A DNA stretch of 64,000 nt. It comes from Luzula sylvatica. Its lineage: Eukaryota; Streptophyta; Magnoliopsida; Poales; Juncaceae. Below are positions 11,285 to 22,279 of this stretch, one piece after another. The notes under the pieces are model-generated. The model did not search any database, had not been told where the DNA came from, and saw nothing but the letters and a program-made list of their open reading frames with translations. Position 1 is the first letter of the stretch; each line of letters starts with the position of its first letter. The stretch spans positions 18,821,591 through 18,885,590 of the forward strand of contig OX326957.1 in NCBI GenBank assembly GCA_946800325.1. The letters run 5' to 3'. The position numbers and the translations under genes are program-made.

Positions 11285-11302
11285 TCCCCGGCAGCGGCGC
11301 CA
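11285..11302 (-). other. Primer-binding site of the gypsy-type element
   Basis: The minus strand reads TGGCGCCGCTGCCGGGGA, two bases inside the LTR end at 11305. This is one base from the TGGCGCCGTTGCCGGGGA site common in plant gypsy elements, thought to pair with a tRNA 3' end (tRNA-Arg is usually cited). It fixes element orientation and the LTR boundary. Confidence 0.88.
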
Positions 11303-11304
11303 TT

Positions 11305-13515
11305 TGATAACACGTAAAAAGGGTCGTTTAAATGTGTAATTTCAATCTTACGAGTTAATCAAAACAATTTATAACAAATACTAATCATAGTGATAAGCAT
11401 AGGTTCGATCCAAGGAAATTTTGCGTATAATCGAAATTGCAATTCAAGAACTATTTCTACTGATCCAGAGACAATAATATTTTGTCACAATCAAGATCTA
11501 AACTTTATAAAGCTCTGGTCAAAATTTCACTTTCACACACAAAATTTTCTAATTTATGAAATTTATAGATCACAAGGGTATTTTAGGCACTAATCAAATT
11601 CCAGAAAAATATAGATCGCAAAACAAGATCTCAAATTTGGTATAAAGATTCACAATTTAATACTAAGAGAGAGAACAGAAGAATTTCACAGGTTTGGTAT
11701 GTCAGTAAAAAGTAATGAGCAAATTACAAATAGGTCCCTGACAAATTACAGAATAGTCCAGATAATTTCGAAGTTGAGTAACAGATTTCAAAAATTCATA
11801 TCAAATAGGAAATTGCATGAAATTGATTGATTCAAGAAAGTTTATAAAATTACAGATCTAGATATAAACAGTGATATTGAGAGATAAATATTTTTGAGTT
11901 TTTTTCTATTTTAATTCGAATTAACAAAACAGCACAAATAAATGGAATATTTCACAAAGGAAAAATAGGAAAAATGCAAGAAAAATTCCACAAAAATTCC
12001 ACAAACTATATTTCACAGTATATAACAAGTTCACGAAGAGTTTTCATTCAGATCTAACAAATTGCTAATTGAAATCGTAAAAAGAGCGGCAAATTACCGA
12101 AAAAGCGATGAAATTGAGTCCAAGATCCCGTCTTGGCGAGGTTCTCGAGCCTTCACGCCTTGAGAGGAGGTGAGAGGACGAGAAGAACAATCTTGTATCC
12201 GATGCGGAGAAGGTGGAGAGAGGAAAAGATCCTCGGAGCGGTCTCGAAAACCGTGCGAAGACACGGTTTCTTGGCGAAAATGGCTCGACGACGAGCGAGA
12301 AGGAGCTTCGCAGCTCTAACAATGGAGGGGGAAGAGGCTAAGACCTTACCTTCCCCAAGAATGGAGTGGTTGACCCAAGAGGTCCAAGGGTAAGTTGAGA
12401 GAGTGGTCATGGGTATCTTTTATAAAGAAAAAGAGGATAGAAAAATCCAAAATTCCAGATCTGAGAGTTCCACTTGCCTGGTTAGGTAGAGAATGTCACC
12501 ATGAATCCAACGCTCAAAACCGCATCCAATTTGGAGATCGGACGGCCGAGAAAACTCAAAAATACAATCCCAAAACCTCTCCATGGATCTAGATTAAATC
12601 ATCCGAAAATCCTATAAAATCCCCAAAATATATGCATTCTTCTGCAGTTTAGAGATTGAATGGAGGGTCTGGTTGCAACTTTTCTTCTCTTAGAAAGGAC
12701 TGGAGAGGACGGTTTTTTTATTGAAATGGAGAAGGTGTGCTGCTGCATGGCTCCAAAGAATTTTGTTGAAACTGCCTTGATGGATATTTTGTGACAAAAC
12801 CGTGTAGCCGATCGTGCAAGGAGAGGAATAAAGAGAGAGCATGGTATTGTAGCGCGTGTCACAAGATCGCGATTCCACAGAAAATCCGGACAATAGGAAT
12901 CATTGACTGGTCTTCGGATGGATCCGGTGCCAGTTAAACTTTATAGTCTTCGGTGTGGCGAGTTGGTTGAGCAGTAGGGGATGAGTTACATCATGGGTTA
13001 CACGAGATATAAAAATGTAGAGAATCCAGATGGTGAAATTAATTGAATGGTCAGAGTGGGTTGTTCTTCGTGTACCGGGTTATTGGAGAGAAGAAACTTG
13101 ACTCGTTACGTGGGCTGGAGGATTCTTCAACCACAGCAAATCCTGGAGCGGTTAAATCACGTCAGAGAGTTTATCGTCCTTGGTGAAATGAGTCAGTTTC
13201 GACCCATGTGCGGCCATTCGTGTAACGAGTCACGTCGTTTGACCCGTTTAAAGTAAAAGCTCGATTTCTCTCTCATGCTTCCATCAAATATCATCATATG
13301 ATATATCAAATCGATCGGGAAAGCGAGACGGATCCAACTACAATCCTGGTTTTGCGAGATTCTGCACTTTTTACCTGAAATAACACAAAAACACATCTTA
13401 AAGTATTTTATCTCAATAAATTGGAATTATGAATATTTGGTATACTTTAATCCTATTTATGTATTTAAATTCTATATTTTGTGCATGTAAAAAGTGATGA
13501 ACAATCCCCTTATCA
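11305..13515 (-). repeat. Long LTR (about 2.2 kb) of the gypsy-type element
   Basis: Minus-strand start TGATAAGGGGATTG at 13515, minus-strand end TTATCA at 11305, with matching TGATA/TATCA ends. A TTTCAGGTAAAAAGTGC phrase near the start (13360-13380) is typical of this plant LTR group. A TATAAAAG box on the minus strand near 12415-12423 is a candidate LTR promoter. Short ORFs within it have no recognisable product. Confidence 0.82.
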
Positions 13516-13544
13516 TTGATTAAGTCTTAATCCAAGAGGGAGTT
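13516..13544 (+). other. Copia 3' UTR fragment, left piece
   Basis: Ends in AGAGGGAG and is continued at 14110 by ATATCCCTTAGGGC. Together they match the GAGGGAGATATCTCTCGGGC landmark of the copia I 3' UTR (about 9850-9870), showing that the intervening LTR inserted into a copia 3' UTR. Confidence 0.5.
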
Positions 13545-14109
13545 TGAAAGAAAATATGGCTTAAGAATTAACTTGGAAGAATTAACTATATGAGTTCGTT
13601 CGAACGGACATATTCGTGATAGTCAGAATGAACGAACCATTTAAGTGGGTTCGAACAGTTCGTTCGAACCATTTAGGTGCGTTCGAACTGACCTAATTCC
13701 TATATATATATAATTCTGATTTCGTTTTAACCTAAGACTTTTTCAGAATTAGGGTTTTGAGCTGCCGTTTTCTCTCTCTTCTTCCACAGAAAATAGATTA
13801 GATCTAGCGTGATTTAGTGGGAGATTTGAGCAAAGATCTTGAGAGAATCGATCGTGACGGCGACTAGAACGACGTTGGCGATTCCGATCGGAGGAAATCG
13901 AGGTGGACACGAGTAGAGGGATTGCACGAGTGCTCCTTGGAGAAGGTTCACTGATTTGGAGAAGAAGGCATCACGTACTAACTTGTACGAGGTAATTTCT
14001 CCAACTCTTCCTTTTTGGATGGTTTTCGAGCGTGATCCGGGTAGAATTAGGTTACGCATGCGAAACTAATTCCGCTGCACACCTTGATAAACGTGTGCGT
14101 AACCCTACA
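13545..14109 (-). mobile_element. Solo LTR, family C (TGTAGGGTTACGC...), minus strand
   Basis: Reverse complement of the solo LTR at 16464-17129: one end TGAAAGAAAATATGGC, the other GCGTAACCCTACA. It is about 100 bp shorter, lacking a short segment of the other copy. It carries TTCGTTCGAAC palindromes at 13590-13690. The flanking 5-mers GAGTT and ATATC do not match, so either the duplication has decayed or a larger element recombined. Confidence 0.85.
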
Positions 14110-14236
14110 ATATCCCTTAGGGCTATCGATGAATTGATCAACGAAATCTCTGGCCAGAGTCAATGATATTAATTGTTAATATCGATTGTATTTGTTGATT
14201 CAATTCAGTATCGAAATTTTGTTGTTTAATTTAGAG
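14110..14236 (+). other. Copia 3' UTR fragment, right piece
   Basis: GAATTGATCAACGAAA, GTCAATGATATTAAT and TTAATATCGATTG match, in opposite orientation, the UTR blocks at 34090-34160 and 40270-40340. No coding. Confidence 0.65.
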
Positions 14237-15640
14237 CTAGAGGGGGGGGGGGGGGGGGGGAGGGTGAATAGGAAGTCGTAAGGTCCAATTTTTGCGGTAA
14301 TGGATACAATTACAATTTCGCGCAGAAGCGTAAATAAATTAGAGAAAGAAATACAATACCGAAACAAATAACACGCGATATTTGTTTACAGAGTTTGGTA
14401 GGTGGTTGCTTTGTAGCTTTAACTCACCGGCTACTTGCACAATCGACCGACTCGATTGATTGCATGTACCTATGTCTCCGGGGTTCCCTTGCGCCTTTTC
14501 AGCTTTCGATTGAATACCCAACTCAAATAATTTCAAGGTTTACCTTCATCGATTTACACGAATTTATCGATCAATGACGGGCTTTACAATTAGCAACTAG
14601 CCTATTACAATTTACTACTATCGAACTAGTCGTGATCGGTCACGCAAGTTGGGAATCGTTTAGAAGTGGATTCGAAATTGGATCTAATAATCTCTAAGAA
14701 GGTTTAGATGGGTAAGCTCAAGATTTAAAGCTAGTATTTTCTCTTTTGATTGTGAAAATATATTGGTTGAGATGATGAGAGAGAATGTGGGAAGGGTTCT
14801 ATTTATAGAACACATAGCCCCTTCCCAGAATTTGCATTTTCTGCATAGTCCGTTACAACGGACTGCAATTTCGAATGATTACACAGTCCGTTATGACGGA
14901 ACATATGTCCGTTATAACGGAAGTATGTGTTAAGAAGTTCGTTGCAACGAACTAAGAAGTCCGTTACAACAGACATCATACTGGGACTTCACTTCACATT
15001 GATTTTAATTTTCGTTACAACGGAGGATACTTCGTTACAACGCTGAGAGGCTTTCCGTTGTAACTGATTGGTTAATCCGTTACAACGGACATGGAGAGAA
15101 AAGTGTTGTACTGAAGTGAGTTCAATGTCCGTTATAACGGATAGATATGTCCGTTGTAACGGACATAGTCCTGTGACAACCTTCAAGTTTGGATTTAATT
15201 AGCGTTGTAACGGACATTCTTCCGTTACAACGCTTTGCTGGAGTCCGTTATAACGGATTGGTTAATCCGTTATAACGGACTATACTGTGTTTGCCATATT
15301 TGAATAGGACAGTATATCCGTTACAACGGACAATGAGTTCCGTTATAACGGACATCCTACTTTCGGCCTTATATTTTATTTCATCATTTTGATGGATTTG
15401 GAAAATATTTCTTTGGCTAATCTTGAGCTTAATAATTCATAAACAAGTTTAGTGATACCTATAAGTTGTTTTGGTGATTTATGTGATACCCCAACTTGCG
15501 AAATCTTCGATGTCTTGATGTCTTCACTTGATCATGCGTTTCGTGCCATCGTTTCTTCACCGTCTTGACTTCCGACGTCTTGATTCTTCTTTTGATCCTT
15601 TTGTGGGTTACATCTTCTATCTCTATAAATGTCACACCCG
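14237..15640 (+). mobile_element. LTR-type repeat, family B copy 2
   Basis: Homologous in order to 1-1013. It opens with a run of 19 G (14242-14260) followed by AGGGTGAATAGG, continues through GTGATCGGTCACGC, a palindrome array of a different type from copy 1, and CTTGATTCTTCTTTTGATCC. It ends near a TCTATAAATGTCAC segment where gypsy RT sequence begins abruptly, so it is joined to a truncated gypsy element. No coding is seen. Confidence 0.6.
14849..15352. repeat. Array of TCCGTTATAACGGA-like palindromes
   Basis: About fifteen units of 12-16 bp with arms TCCGTT/AACGGA and centre AC, AT or GT: 14849-14862, several between 14890 and 14975, 15010-15090, 15127-15165, 15205-15270 and 15316-15352. 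Spacing is irregular. The unit differs from the GTTCG/CGAAC palindrome at the same place in copy 1. Confidence 0.9.
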
Positions 15641-16463
15641 CAAAACGCACCCGCAACTTTTATGAATTTGATGCATACGGTGCTTCGTCCATATCTCGAC
15701 TCTTTCGTGGTTGTGTTTATTGATGATATCTTAATTTACTCGCGTAACCAAGAGCAACACGCCGAGCATTTGCGTAATGCACTTCCCACGCTTGAAGAAC
15801 ATAAACTATTTGCGAAGTCAAAGAAGTGTGAATTTTGGCTAGAAGAAGTTTCTTTTCTGGGGCATGTGATATCGCGTAATGGGTTGAATGTTGATCCAGA
15901 AAAGATCAAGGCTATAGTAGAATGGAGACAACCAAAATCGGTAACCAAGATTAGGAGTTTCTTGGGGCTTGCAGGCTATTGCCGATGCTTTGTTGAAGAT
16001 TTTTCGAAACTCGCACTTCCCTTGACGCAATTGACCCAAAAAGGTGTAAAATTTGAGTGGACGGAGGCGAGAGAGTGTAGTTTTGAAGGATTGAAGAAGA
16101 GACTAGTGTCCGCACCGGTTCTCATTGTACCAAAACCAGATGTTGAATTTGAGGTATATTGCGATGCATCACACCAGGGTTTGGGTTGTGTATTAATGTA
16201 AGAACGTAGGGTGATTGCGTATGCATTGCGGCAGTTGAAACCATATAAGAGAAACTACCCAACGCATGACCTTGAGTTGGCAGCCGTGGTATTTGCGCTA
16301 AAGATATGGAGGCATTATCTCTATGGAGAGAAATGCAAAATCTTCACGGACCACCAAAGCCTCAAATATATTTTTGATCCACGAGATCTTAATTTGAGGC
16401 AGCGTCGTTGGCTCGAAGTGTTATGTGATTATGATATGTCCATTCAATATCACCCGGGGAAAG

Positions 16464-17129
16464 TGTAGGGTTACGCATGCTTCTATCAAAGTGTGCAGCG
16501 GAAGTTTGTTACGCATGCGTAACCTAATTCTACCGGGATCATGCCCGAAAACCATCGAAAAAGGAAGAGTTTCGGAGAATTACCTCGTACAAGTTAGTAC
16601 GTGATGCCTTCTTCTCCAAATCGGGCAACTTTCTCCAAAGCGTGCTCATGCTATGCCTCTAGGCGTGTTGAACCTTCTCCAAGGATCGCTCGTGCAATCC
16701 CTCTACCCGTATCCACCTCGATTTCGCCCAATCGGAAACCGTCGACGCCGTTCTAGTCGCCGTCACGATCAGTTCTCTCAAGAACTTGCTCGAATCTCCC
16801 TCTCAATCTCACTAGATCTAATCTTTTGTGTGGAAGAAGAGGAGAGAGAAAACCCAGCGGCTCAAAACCCTAGGTTGCAAATGGCTTAACCTAAAAATGA
16901 AATCAGAACTCTATATATATAGGAAATAGACTGCTGAGTCCGTTCCGAACGGACTCAGTCCGTTCCGAATGGACACAGTTCGTTCCAATGGACTCAGCAG
17001 CTCTGACTATCACGAATTAGTTCGTTCCGAACGCACAAAATAGTTCGTTCGAACGAACTCAGTTCTGACTGCAGATTTGCCTATACATATAAATTCTTCC
17101 AAGTTAATTCTTAAGCCATATTTCTTTCA
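16464..17129 (+). mobile_element. Solo LTR, family C, with TSD GAAAG
   Basis: Starts TGTAGGGTTACGC and ends TTTCTTTCA. It is flanked by identical GAAAG at 16459-16463 and 17130-17134, and the gypsy frame continues across the empty site (HPGKV then NVIADALSR). It holds a perfect palindrome GTTACGCATGCGTAAC near its start (about 16508-16523) and GTCCGTTCCGAACGGAC-type palindromes at 16936-17062. No internal coding, so it is a product of LTR-LTR recombination. Confidence 0.95.
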
Positions 17130-18089
17130 GAAAGTAAATGTCATAGCGGATGCATTGAGTCGGAGTACCCACGGAAATGCGGCAGCATTGTTGTCAAATA
17201 AACCTCATATATTGATGGATTTAATGAGAATGGAAGTTTATGTGCGAATGTCAGGTTCACAAGTCATTTTAGCAAATTTACGCGTACAACCTACATTAAA
17301 TCATAGGATCCGGGTGGCACAAGCAAACGATCAAAAAATGCAGAAAATAAAGGAACAAATTCGCGAAGGTAAAGCCCCACATTTCGGTGTTGATTCTGAG
17401 GGAACGTTACATTTAGGAAAACGTGTTTGTGTACCAACCAATGGTGAACTTCGACGCGAAATTTTAGCCGAGGTGCATGAGTAAGTATATTCCATCCATC
17501 CGGGCGAGACAAAGATGCATGAAGATATGCGAGTGTACTATTAGTGGCCAGGGATGCAAAGGGATATAGCCGATTGTGTTGCTAAATGTCTCGTGTGCCA
17601 ACAAGTCAAGGCTGAACGAAAGAAACCAGCAGGACTTCTCCAACCTTTGCCACTGTCGGGGGGTAAATTTGAGTGCATTACAATGGATTTTGTAACCGGT
17701 TTACCCCGAACCCCACGAGTAAGTAGTGCTATATGGGGGATTGTAGATTGGTCAAAAAAAGTGGCAAATTTCATTCCATTTAAACAAGGCATTTCCGTTG
17801 ACGAGATGGCACGTATTTATATGTCTACCATGTTTAGGCATTTTGGTACACCGGTAGAGATCATTTCGGATCGTGATACGCGATTTACGTCAAATTTTTG
17901 GAGGAGTTTTCAAGAAGTTTGGGGATGCGGTTATCTTTTAGCTCGGCATATCACCCACAAACGGATGGACAGTCGGAGAGAACGATTCAGACCCTTGAGG
18001 ATATGTTGCGTGCATGCACTATTTCTATGGGTGGTTTTTGGGAGGATCACTTGTATTTGTGTGAGTTTGCATACAATAACAGTTACCAT

Positions 18090-21000
18090 CACTACAACAT
18101 ATATGGGCTATTGGGGCGGCCAAAACTGACCCAACAAGACCTCAAAACCGTCCCTATAGCTTATTGGGGGCGGTTAGACGACCCTAACTAGGCGTCCCTA
18201 AAAGTCGCGATCCTGACAGGGGCGGGCCGACCCTATAACGTTTTTGGGGCGGTATTTAATGGGGCGGGCTGACCCTATAGGCATGTCCCATCAACTCATT
18301 TCGTACTTGCAGCAGACCTTGGAAGAATGTACTGTGAGCAGACCTTTAGGGTCAGGCCGCCCCAAATACATATTATTTTAATATGAAATAAATAATATTA
18401 TGCCATATATTCAATATTTAATATTTATTTATTATTTACTGCTAAATAAATAATTACTATTTATTTATAATTATATATTTAATACTTCATAAATAATATT
18501 TATTTTTTATTATACATATAATAATAATACTTATTATTTTACTATCATATATATCATTCAATACATAAAAATAAGTACACAAATAGGCACAGAAACACCA
18601 GTACACGCATACAAATACACACACTCAACTCAAATACACGAGCAAAAACAATGATACAGACAGACCAATACACCAACAAATAATAATAATTACATATTTT
18701 ATTATTAACATATAATATAAAAATTACACACCATGACCAAATTCGCGTCCATGACTTGTATCACCGTCTCTCTCGTTCGCGCTCTCGGAGAGGACGAATT
18801 GAGCTTTTTCTTCTCCATTTCTTCTTGCTTGCAATTCTCCAAACCAGGGGTATTTTTGTATACAAGAAAATTTAATAAGTTCAATTTTTCTCATATGCAC
18901 CTCAAAATTATGAAAATAACGTTAATAACATCAGTGTACCTTTGAAGTTCAATTCTAACTGCTTCCGTTTCGATTTGCTACCTCCTAAAAGCTCATTCCT
19001 GGAAAATAATAATGTTTTCGAGATAATGAGAATTTATGCATTTTGTTTATAATTAATAATAGTGATAATATACTTACATGTCCTATTGAATGTGAACTTG
19101 AGTATCTTCGAGATAATGAGAATTTTTGGCATCCATTCTTTGAGCACGCGCTTCAGCCAGTTCATCTTTTTCTGTCCTTCATGTGTGTGCAATAATAAAA
19201 ATAATAATAATTTATTATCAATAAATGAAATAATGGATTAAAATGGAAATGATAATACCCTATGGACTCGAGAAATCTTGTAAAAAAACAGTTTAAGAAA
19301 ATAACAGTAAAAAAGAGAGAAAATAACAGTACAAAAGAGAGAAAATAACAGGAAATGAAATATATTTTAAATTTTTTTTGACAGTATTAAATATATGAAA
19401 TTATTCAAAACATTTTACGACTAATTAACCCTAATTACCACTAATTTTGAATCTGGAAAACCCTAAAAATCCTTCAGATCTGAAAAACCCTACAAAAAGA
19501 TTAAACTGTCGAGATGTTCATTGAATTCAATTTTGACCCTAATTAACATAAATTTTGACCCTAATTAACGAAAAACAACAATTCGTCTTTCGAAAAACAC
19601 AATTTCAACCCAATAAACCCTAAAAAGGACTAATTAATACGAAAACTGCAATTTAACCCTAATTAACGAAAAAAGTGCATACCAGCATCTAGAGAGCAAC
19701 CATCGCGGCTTGATCCTCAACGAGCTCCGGATGACCCCACTCTTTTATGTATCTCCACCGACTGCAAAAAAAGAAAACAAATTAAATATTCGAAAGAAAT
19801 CAAATTAAAACAGAAAAAAACATTAAAGAATGATTATTTCCACCTCTCATAGGCAAGTAGCAGAAATATTTATCCTTCCATTTATTCCGCGCAATGCTCC
19901 GACACCGTTATTTCCCTGCTACTGGACACCTCCATTTGTTTCGAAGAACCTGCATTCAGTCCAACAAATACATTAAAAATAACAGTTAAAACAAATCAAT
20001 TTCACATAAAGTAAAAATACCCCTAATTAATGAATTTCGACCCTAATTTACAGTGAAAAAAAGAAGTAAACAAGCATCTAAAAAATGATAAGCAAAAAAA
20101 ACATTGTCTGCCAGAAAAAGAACAAAAAAATTATTAATTTTCCAGTAAATAAAAACAATTACAAAAATTGAAAAAATAACCAAAATAAGAAGTTACTAAA
20201 AAAAATGAATACAAAAAGAAACAGTGAATAAATATTAAATAAAAGATTTAATAAAACCAAAATATTAAATAATTTTCAAAACAGTAAAAAAACCAGAAAA
20301 TACATTTCCAAAATATTAAATACTTTTCAACAGTAAAAAAATAAATAAAAAAAATGAACACAAAAAAATTCCATTTAAAAAACATCAAAAAATGCAATGA
20401 AAAAACATTAGAAAACCCAAAAATATTTAATAAAAGTATCTAAAAAAAATCAGTTTTGTATAGTGAATCAAAAGAATAAGCAAAATGTTTTGCCAATTTA
20501 CCAAATTACACCTCATTTTTCGAAAATTTGCAATAAAATATATATAGAAAATAATAGTAAAAAAAGAGAGAAAATTTGTAAATAATTTTTTAAAAAACTG
20601 AAGAAAAGAAACAAAAAACTGTAAAAAAAGAGTATTTAAAAAAAAAAATTGACAGTAAAAAATTGACATTAAAAACTGACAGCAAAAATTGACTGTAAAA
20701 ATTGACAGTAAAATAAAATTGACTGTAAAAATTGACGACCTCAGAAAAATTATGAACTACAAACCCTAAAAAATCCGAGAAAACAAATAATACAAAAATT
20801 AGGCAAAATATTACTGAAATTAGTGAAAATACTACATAAATTGCTTGAACGAAACCAATTCAACCAAAATTAGGAAAAATATCACTGAAAATGCTTGAAC
20901 CTAGTATTTTAATTAATTAGATAGATAAGAAAATACCACTTAACGGAGAGAAAAGAACCGAGCTCGTACCACCGGCGGACAAGCCACCCAAAATCTAGGT

Positions 21001-21599
21001 CACGCGAGCCCGTACCACCGACGGATCCAAAACCCTAATGAGGTTGCGCGAAATCTGTCTGATGGATGGTTGAAAGAGAGGGAAAGAAGAGGTGAGGGCT
21101 GCTGTAAAGAGAGAGGGGGAAGAATGGGGCTGGCGAAAAAAGACGAAAGTCTGATGGGCGAGGGTTTATAAAGAGAGAGAGGGAAGAAAGAGGTGAAGGA
21201 GAAAGCTGACGCATGGCAGTGTTTGGGTCGGGCAGAGTTTGGGTTGGGCCGACCCTACTCTGTTGTTGGGGCGGTAAATCGTTAGGGGCGGGCAGACCCC
21301 GCTCTTATTGGGGCCGCAAATTAATTGGAGCGGGCGGACCCTAAAGCTGTAGGGGCGGGCAAGCAATTAGGGACGGGCGGACCCTGGATTTAGGGGCGGG
21401 CCGACCCAATAATAGGGCGACCCAAAAGAGTTATTGGGGCGGTTGTATCCTATTGGGGCGGGCAGACCCAAGTATTCGAACTATCAGGGTCGGGCTGACC
21501 CTGTTTTAACCGACCCAAATGGGTTATTGGGGCTGGCCGACCCAATAATGGGCAAATTTTAGGGGCGGCCCGACCCTATAAATCACATGTGTTGTAGTG
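18090..21599. mobile_element. Non-autonomous CACTA-2 with TSD CAT
   Basis: Termini CACTACAACAT (18090) and GTGTTGTAGTG (ending 21599) are flanked by CAT at 18087-18089 and 21600-21602. Removing the element and one CAT restores the gypsy integrase frame. Subterminal GGGGCGGGC/GACCC arrays at 18105-18370 and 21220-21590 match CACTA-1. The interior is AT-rich with no protein of note; a TNP-like gene is absent. It is about 3.5 kb, likely mobilised by a CACTA-1-type transposase. Confidence 0.95.
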
Positions 21600-22255
21600 C
21601 ATTCGAGCATTGCGGTTTCAACCTTTGAAGCATTGTATGGTAGTCGTTATCGCACATCATTATTTTGGGACCCAATAGGCTCAAAAACCTCTTTTAGGAC
21701 CTGATCTTATACACGAGAGTGCCGAAATTTACGGACGATAAAACAACGTCTCCAAACAGCTCAGGGATTCCGAACGAAGACATGTGGAGTTCCAATCAGG
21801 CAATCATGTGTTGTTGCGAGTTTCACCAACGTGCGGTGTGATGCGGTTTGGGGTAAAGGGAAAGCTTAGTCCAAGGTATATTGGGCCATTTGAGATTCTT
21901 GATCGAATTGGTGTTTGCGCATATCGTTTAGCTTTACCACCATCCTTATCTGAAGTGCACGATGTCTTCCATGTATCCCAATTACGCAAGTATCTACGTG
22001 GTGAGGGACACATCATCGATATCTCCCAACTTCGGTTTGAACCTGACCTGACCTATGAAGAGATCCCCATTCGTATACTTGGTTCTCGGGAACAATTATT
22101 GCGTATTAAAATCGTTAGATGCGTGAAGGTCCAATGGAGTCACCATACCGAACGCGAGGCAACGTGGGAGAGCGAGGATGAAATACGAAGGAAGTACCCA
22201 AGTCTCTTTCCATATGAAGGTTTGATATCAAGTTTAGGGACTAAACATTCTTTAA

Positions 22256-22275
22256 GGGGGGGGGGGGGGGGGGGG
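22256..22275 (+). other. Polypurine tract of the gypsy element (20 consecutive G)
   Basis: A run of 20 G immediately before ATAT and the LTR start TGTAATAAATATC. The position fixes it as the plus-strand primer site. Such a pure G run is unusual and could fold as a G-quadruplex. Confidence 0.85.
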
Positions 22276-22279
22276 ATAT

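Larger units (their letters stand above)
10016..13515 (-). mobile_element. Non-autonomous Ty3/gypsy-type element, minus strand, one LTR
   Basis: Reading right to left: a long LTR (13515 to 11305) with TGATA/TATCA ends, a primer-binding site two bases inside it, a single 261-codon ORF, and a conserved GGGAGGCAACCC block near 10070. This PBS and block are familiar from plant Tat/Ogre-type gypsy elements and their non-autonomous relatives. No protease, RT or integrase is present. The 3' LTR is missing at the junction with copia I near 10016, so no TSD can be scored. Confidence 0.75.
15641..22250 (+). pseudogene. Gypsy pol (RT, RNase H, integrase, chromodomain-like tail), disrupted
   Basis: The RT begins abruptly at [10 protein letters not shown] with the catalytic FIDD at 15716-15727, then [10 protein letters not shown] and [12 protein letters not shown]. 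RNase H shows [10 protein letters not shown], a TAA at 16200-16202, then [22 protein letters not shown]. After the solo LTR come ADALSRST, a zinc-domain CLVCQQVKAE and the integrase core (TMDFVTGLP, ISDRDTRFTS, HPQTDGQSERTIQ). Stops lie near 17482 and at 17540, and there is a frameshift between 17910 and 17935. The integrase frame breaks at AYNNSYH by CACTA-2 and resumes with SSIAVSTFEALYG at 21603. The tail ends in VKVQWSHHTEREATWE, resembling the chromodomain-type end of Tekay/Del chromoviruses. Inactive. Confidence 0.92.

Noticed and set aside
13545..14109. TSD for the minus-strand solo LTR
   Set aside because: The flanking 5-mers GAGTT and ATATC differ, so no duplication is claimed.
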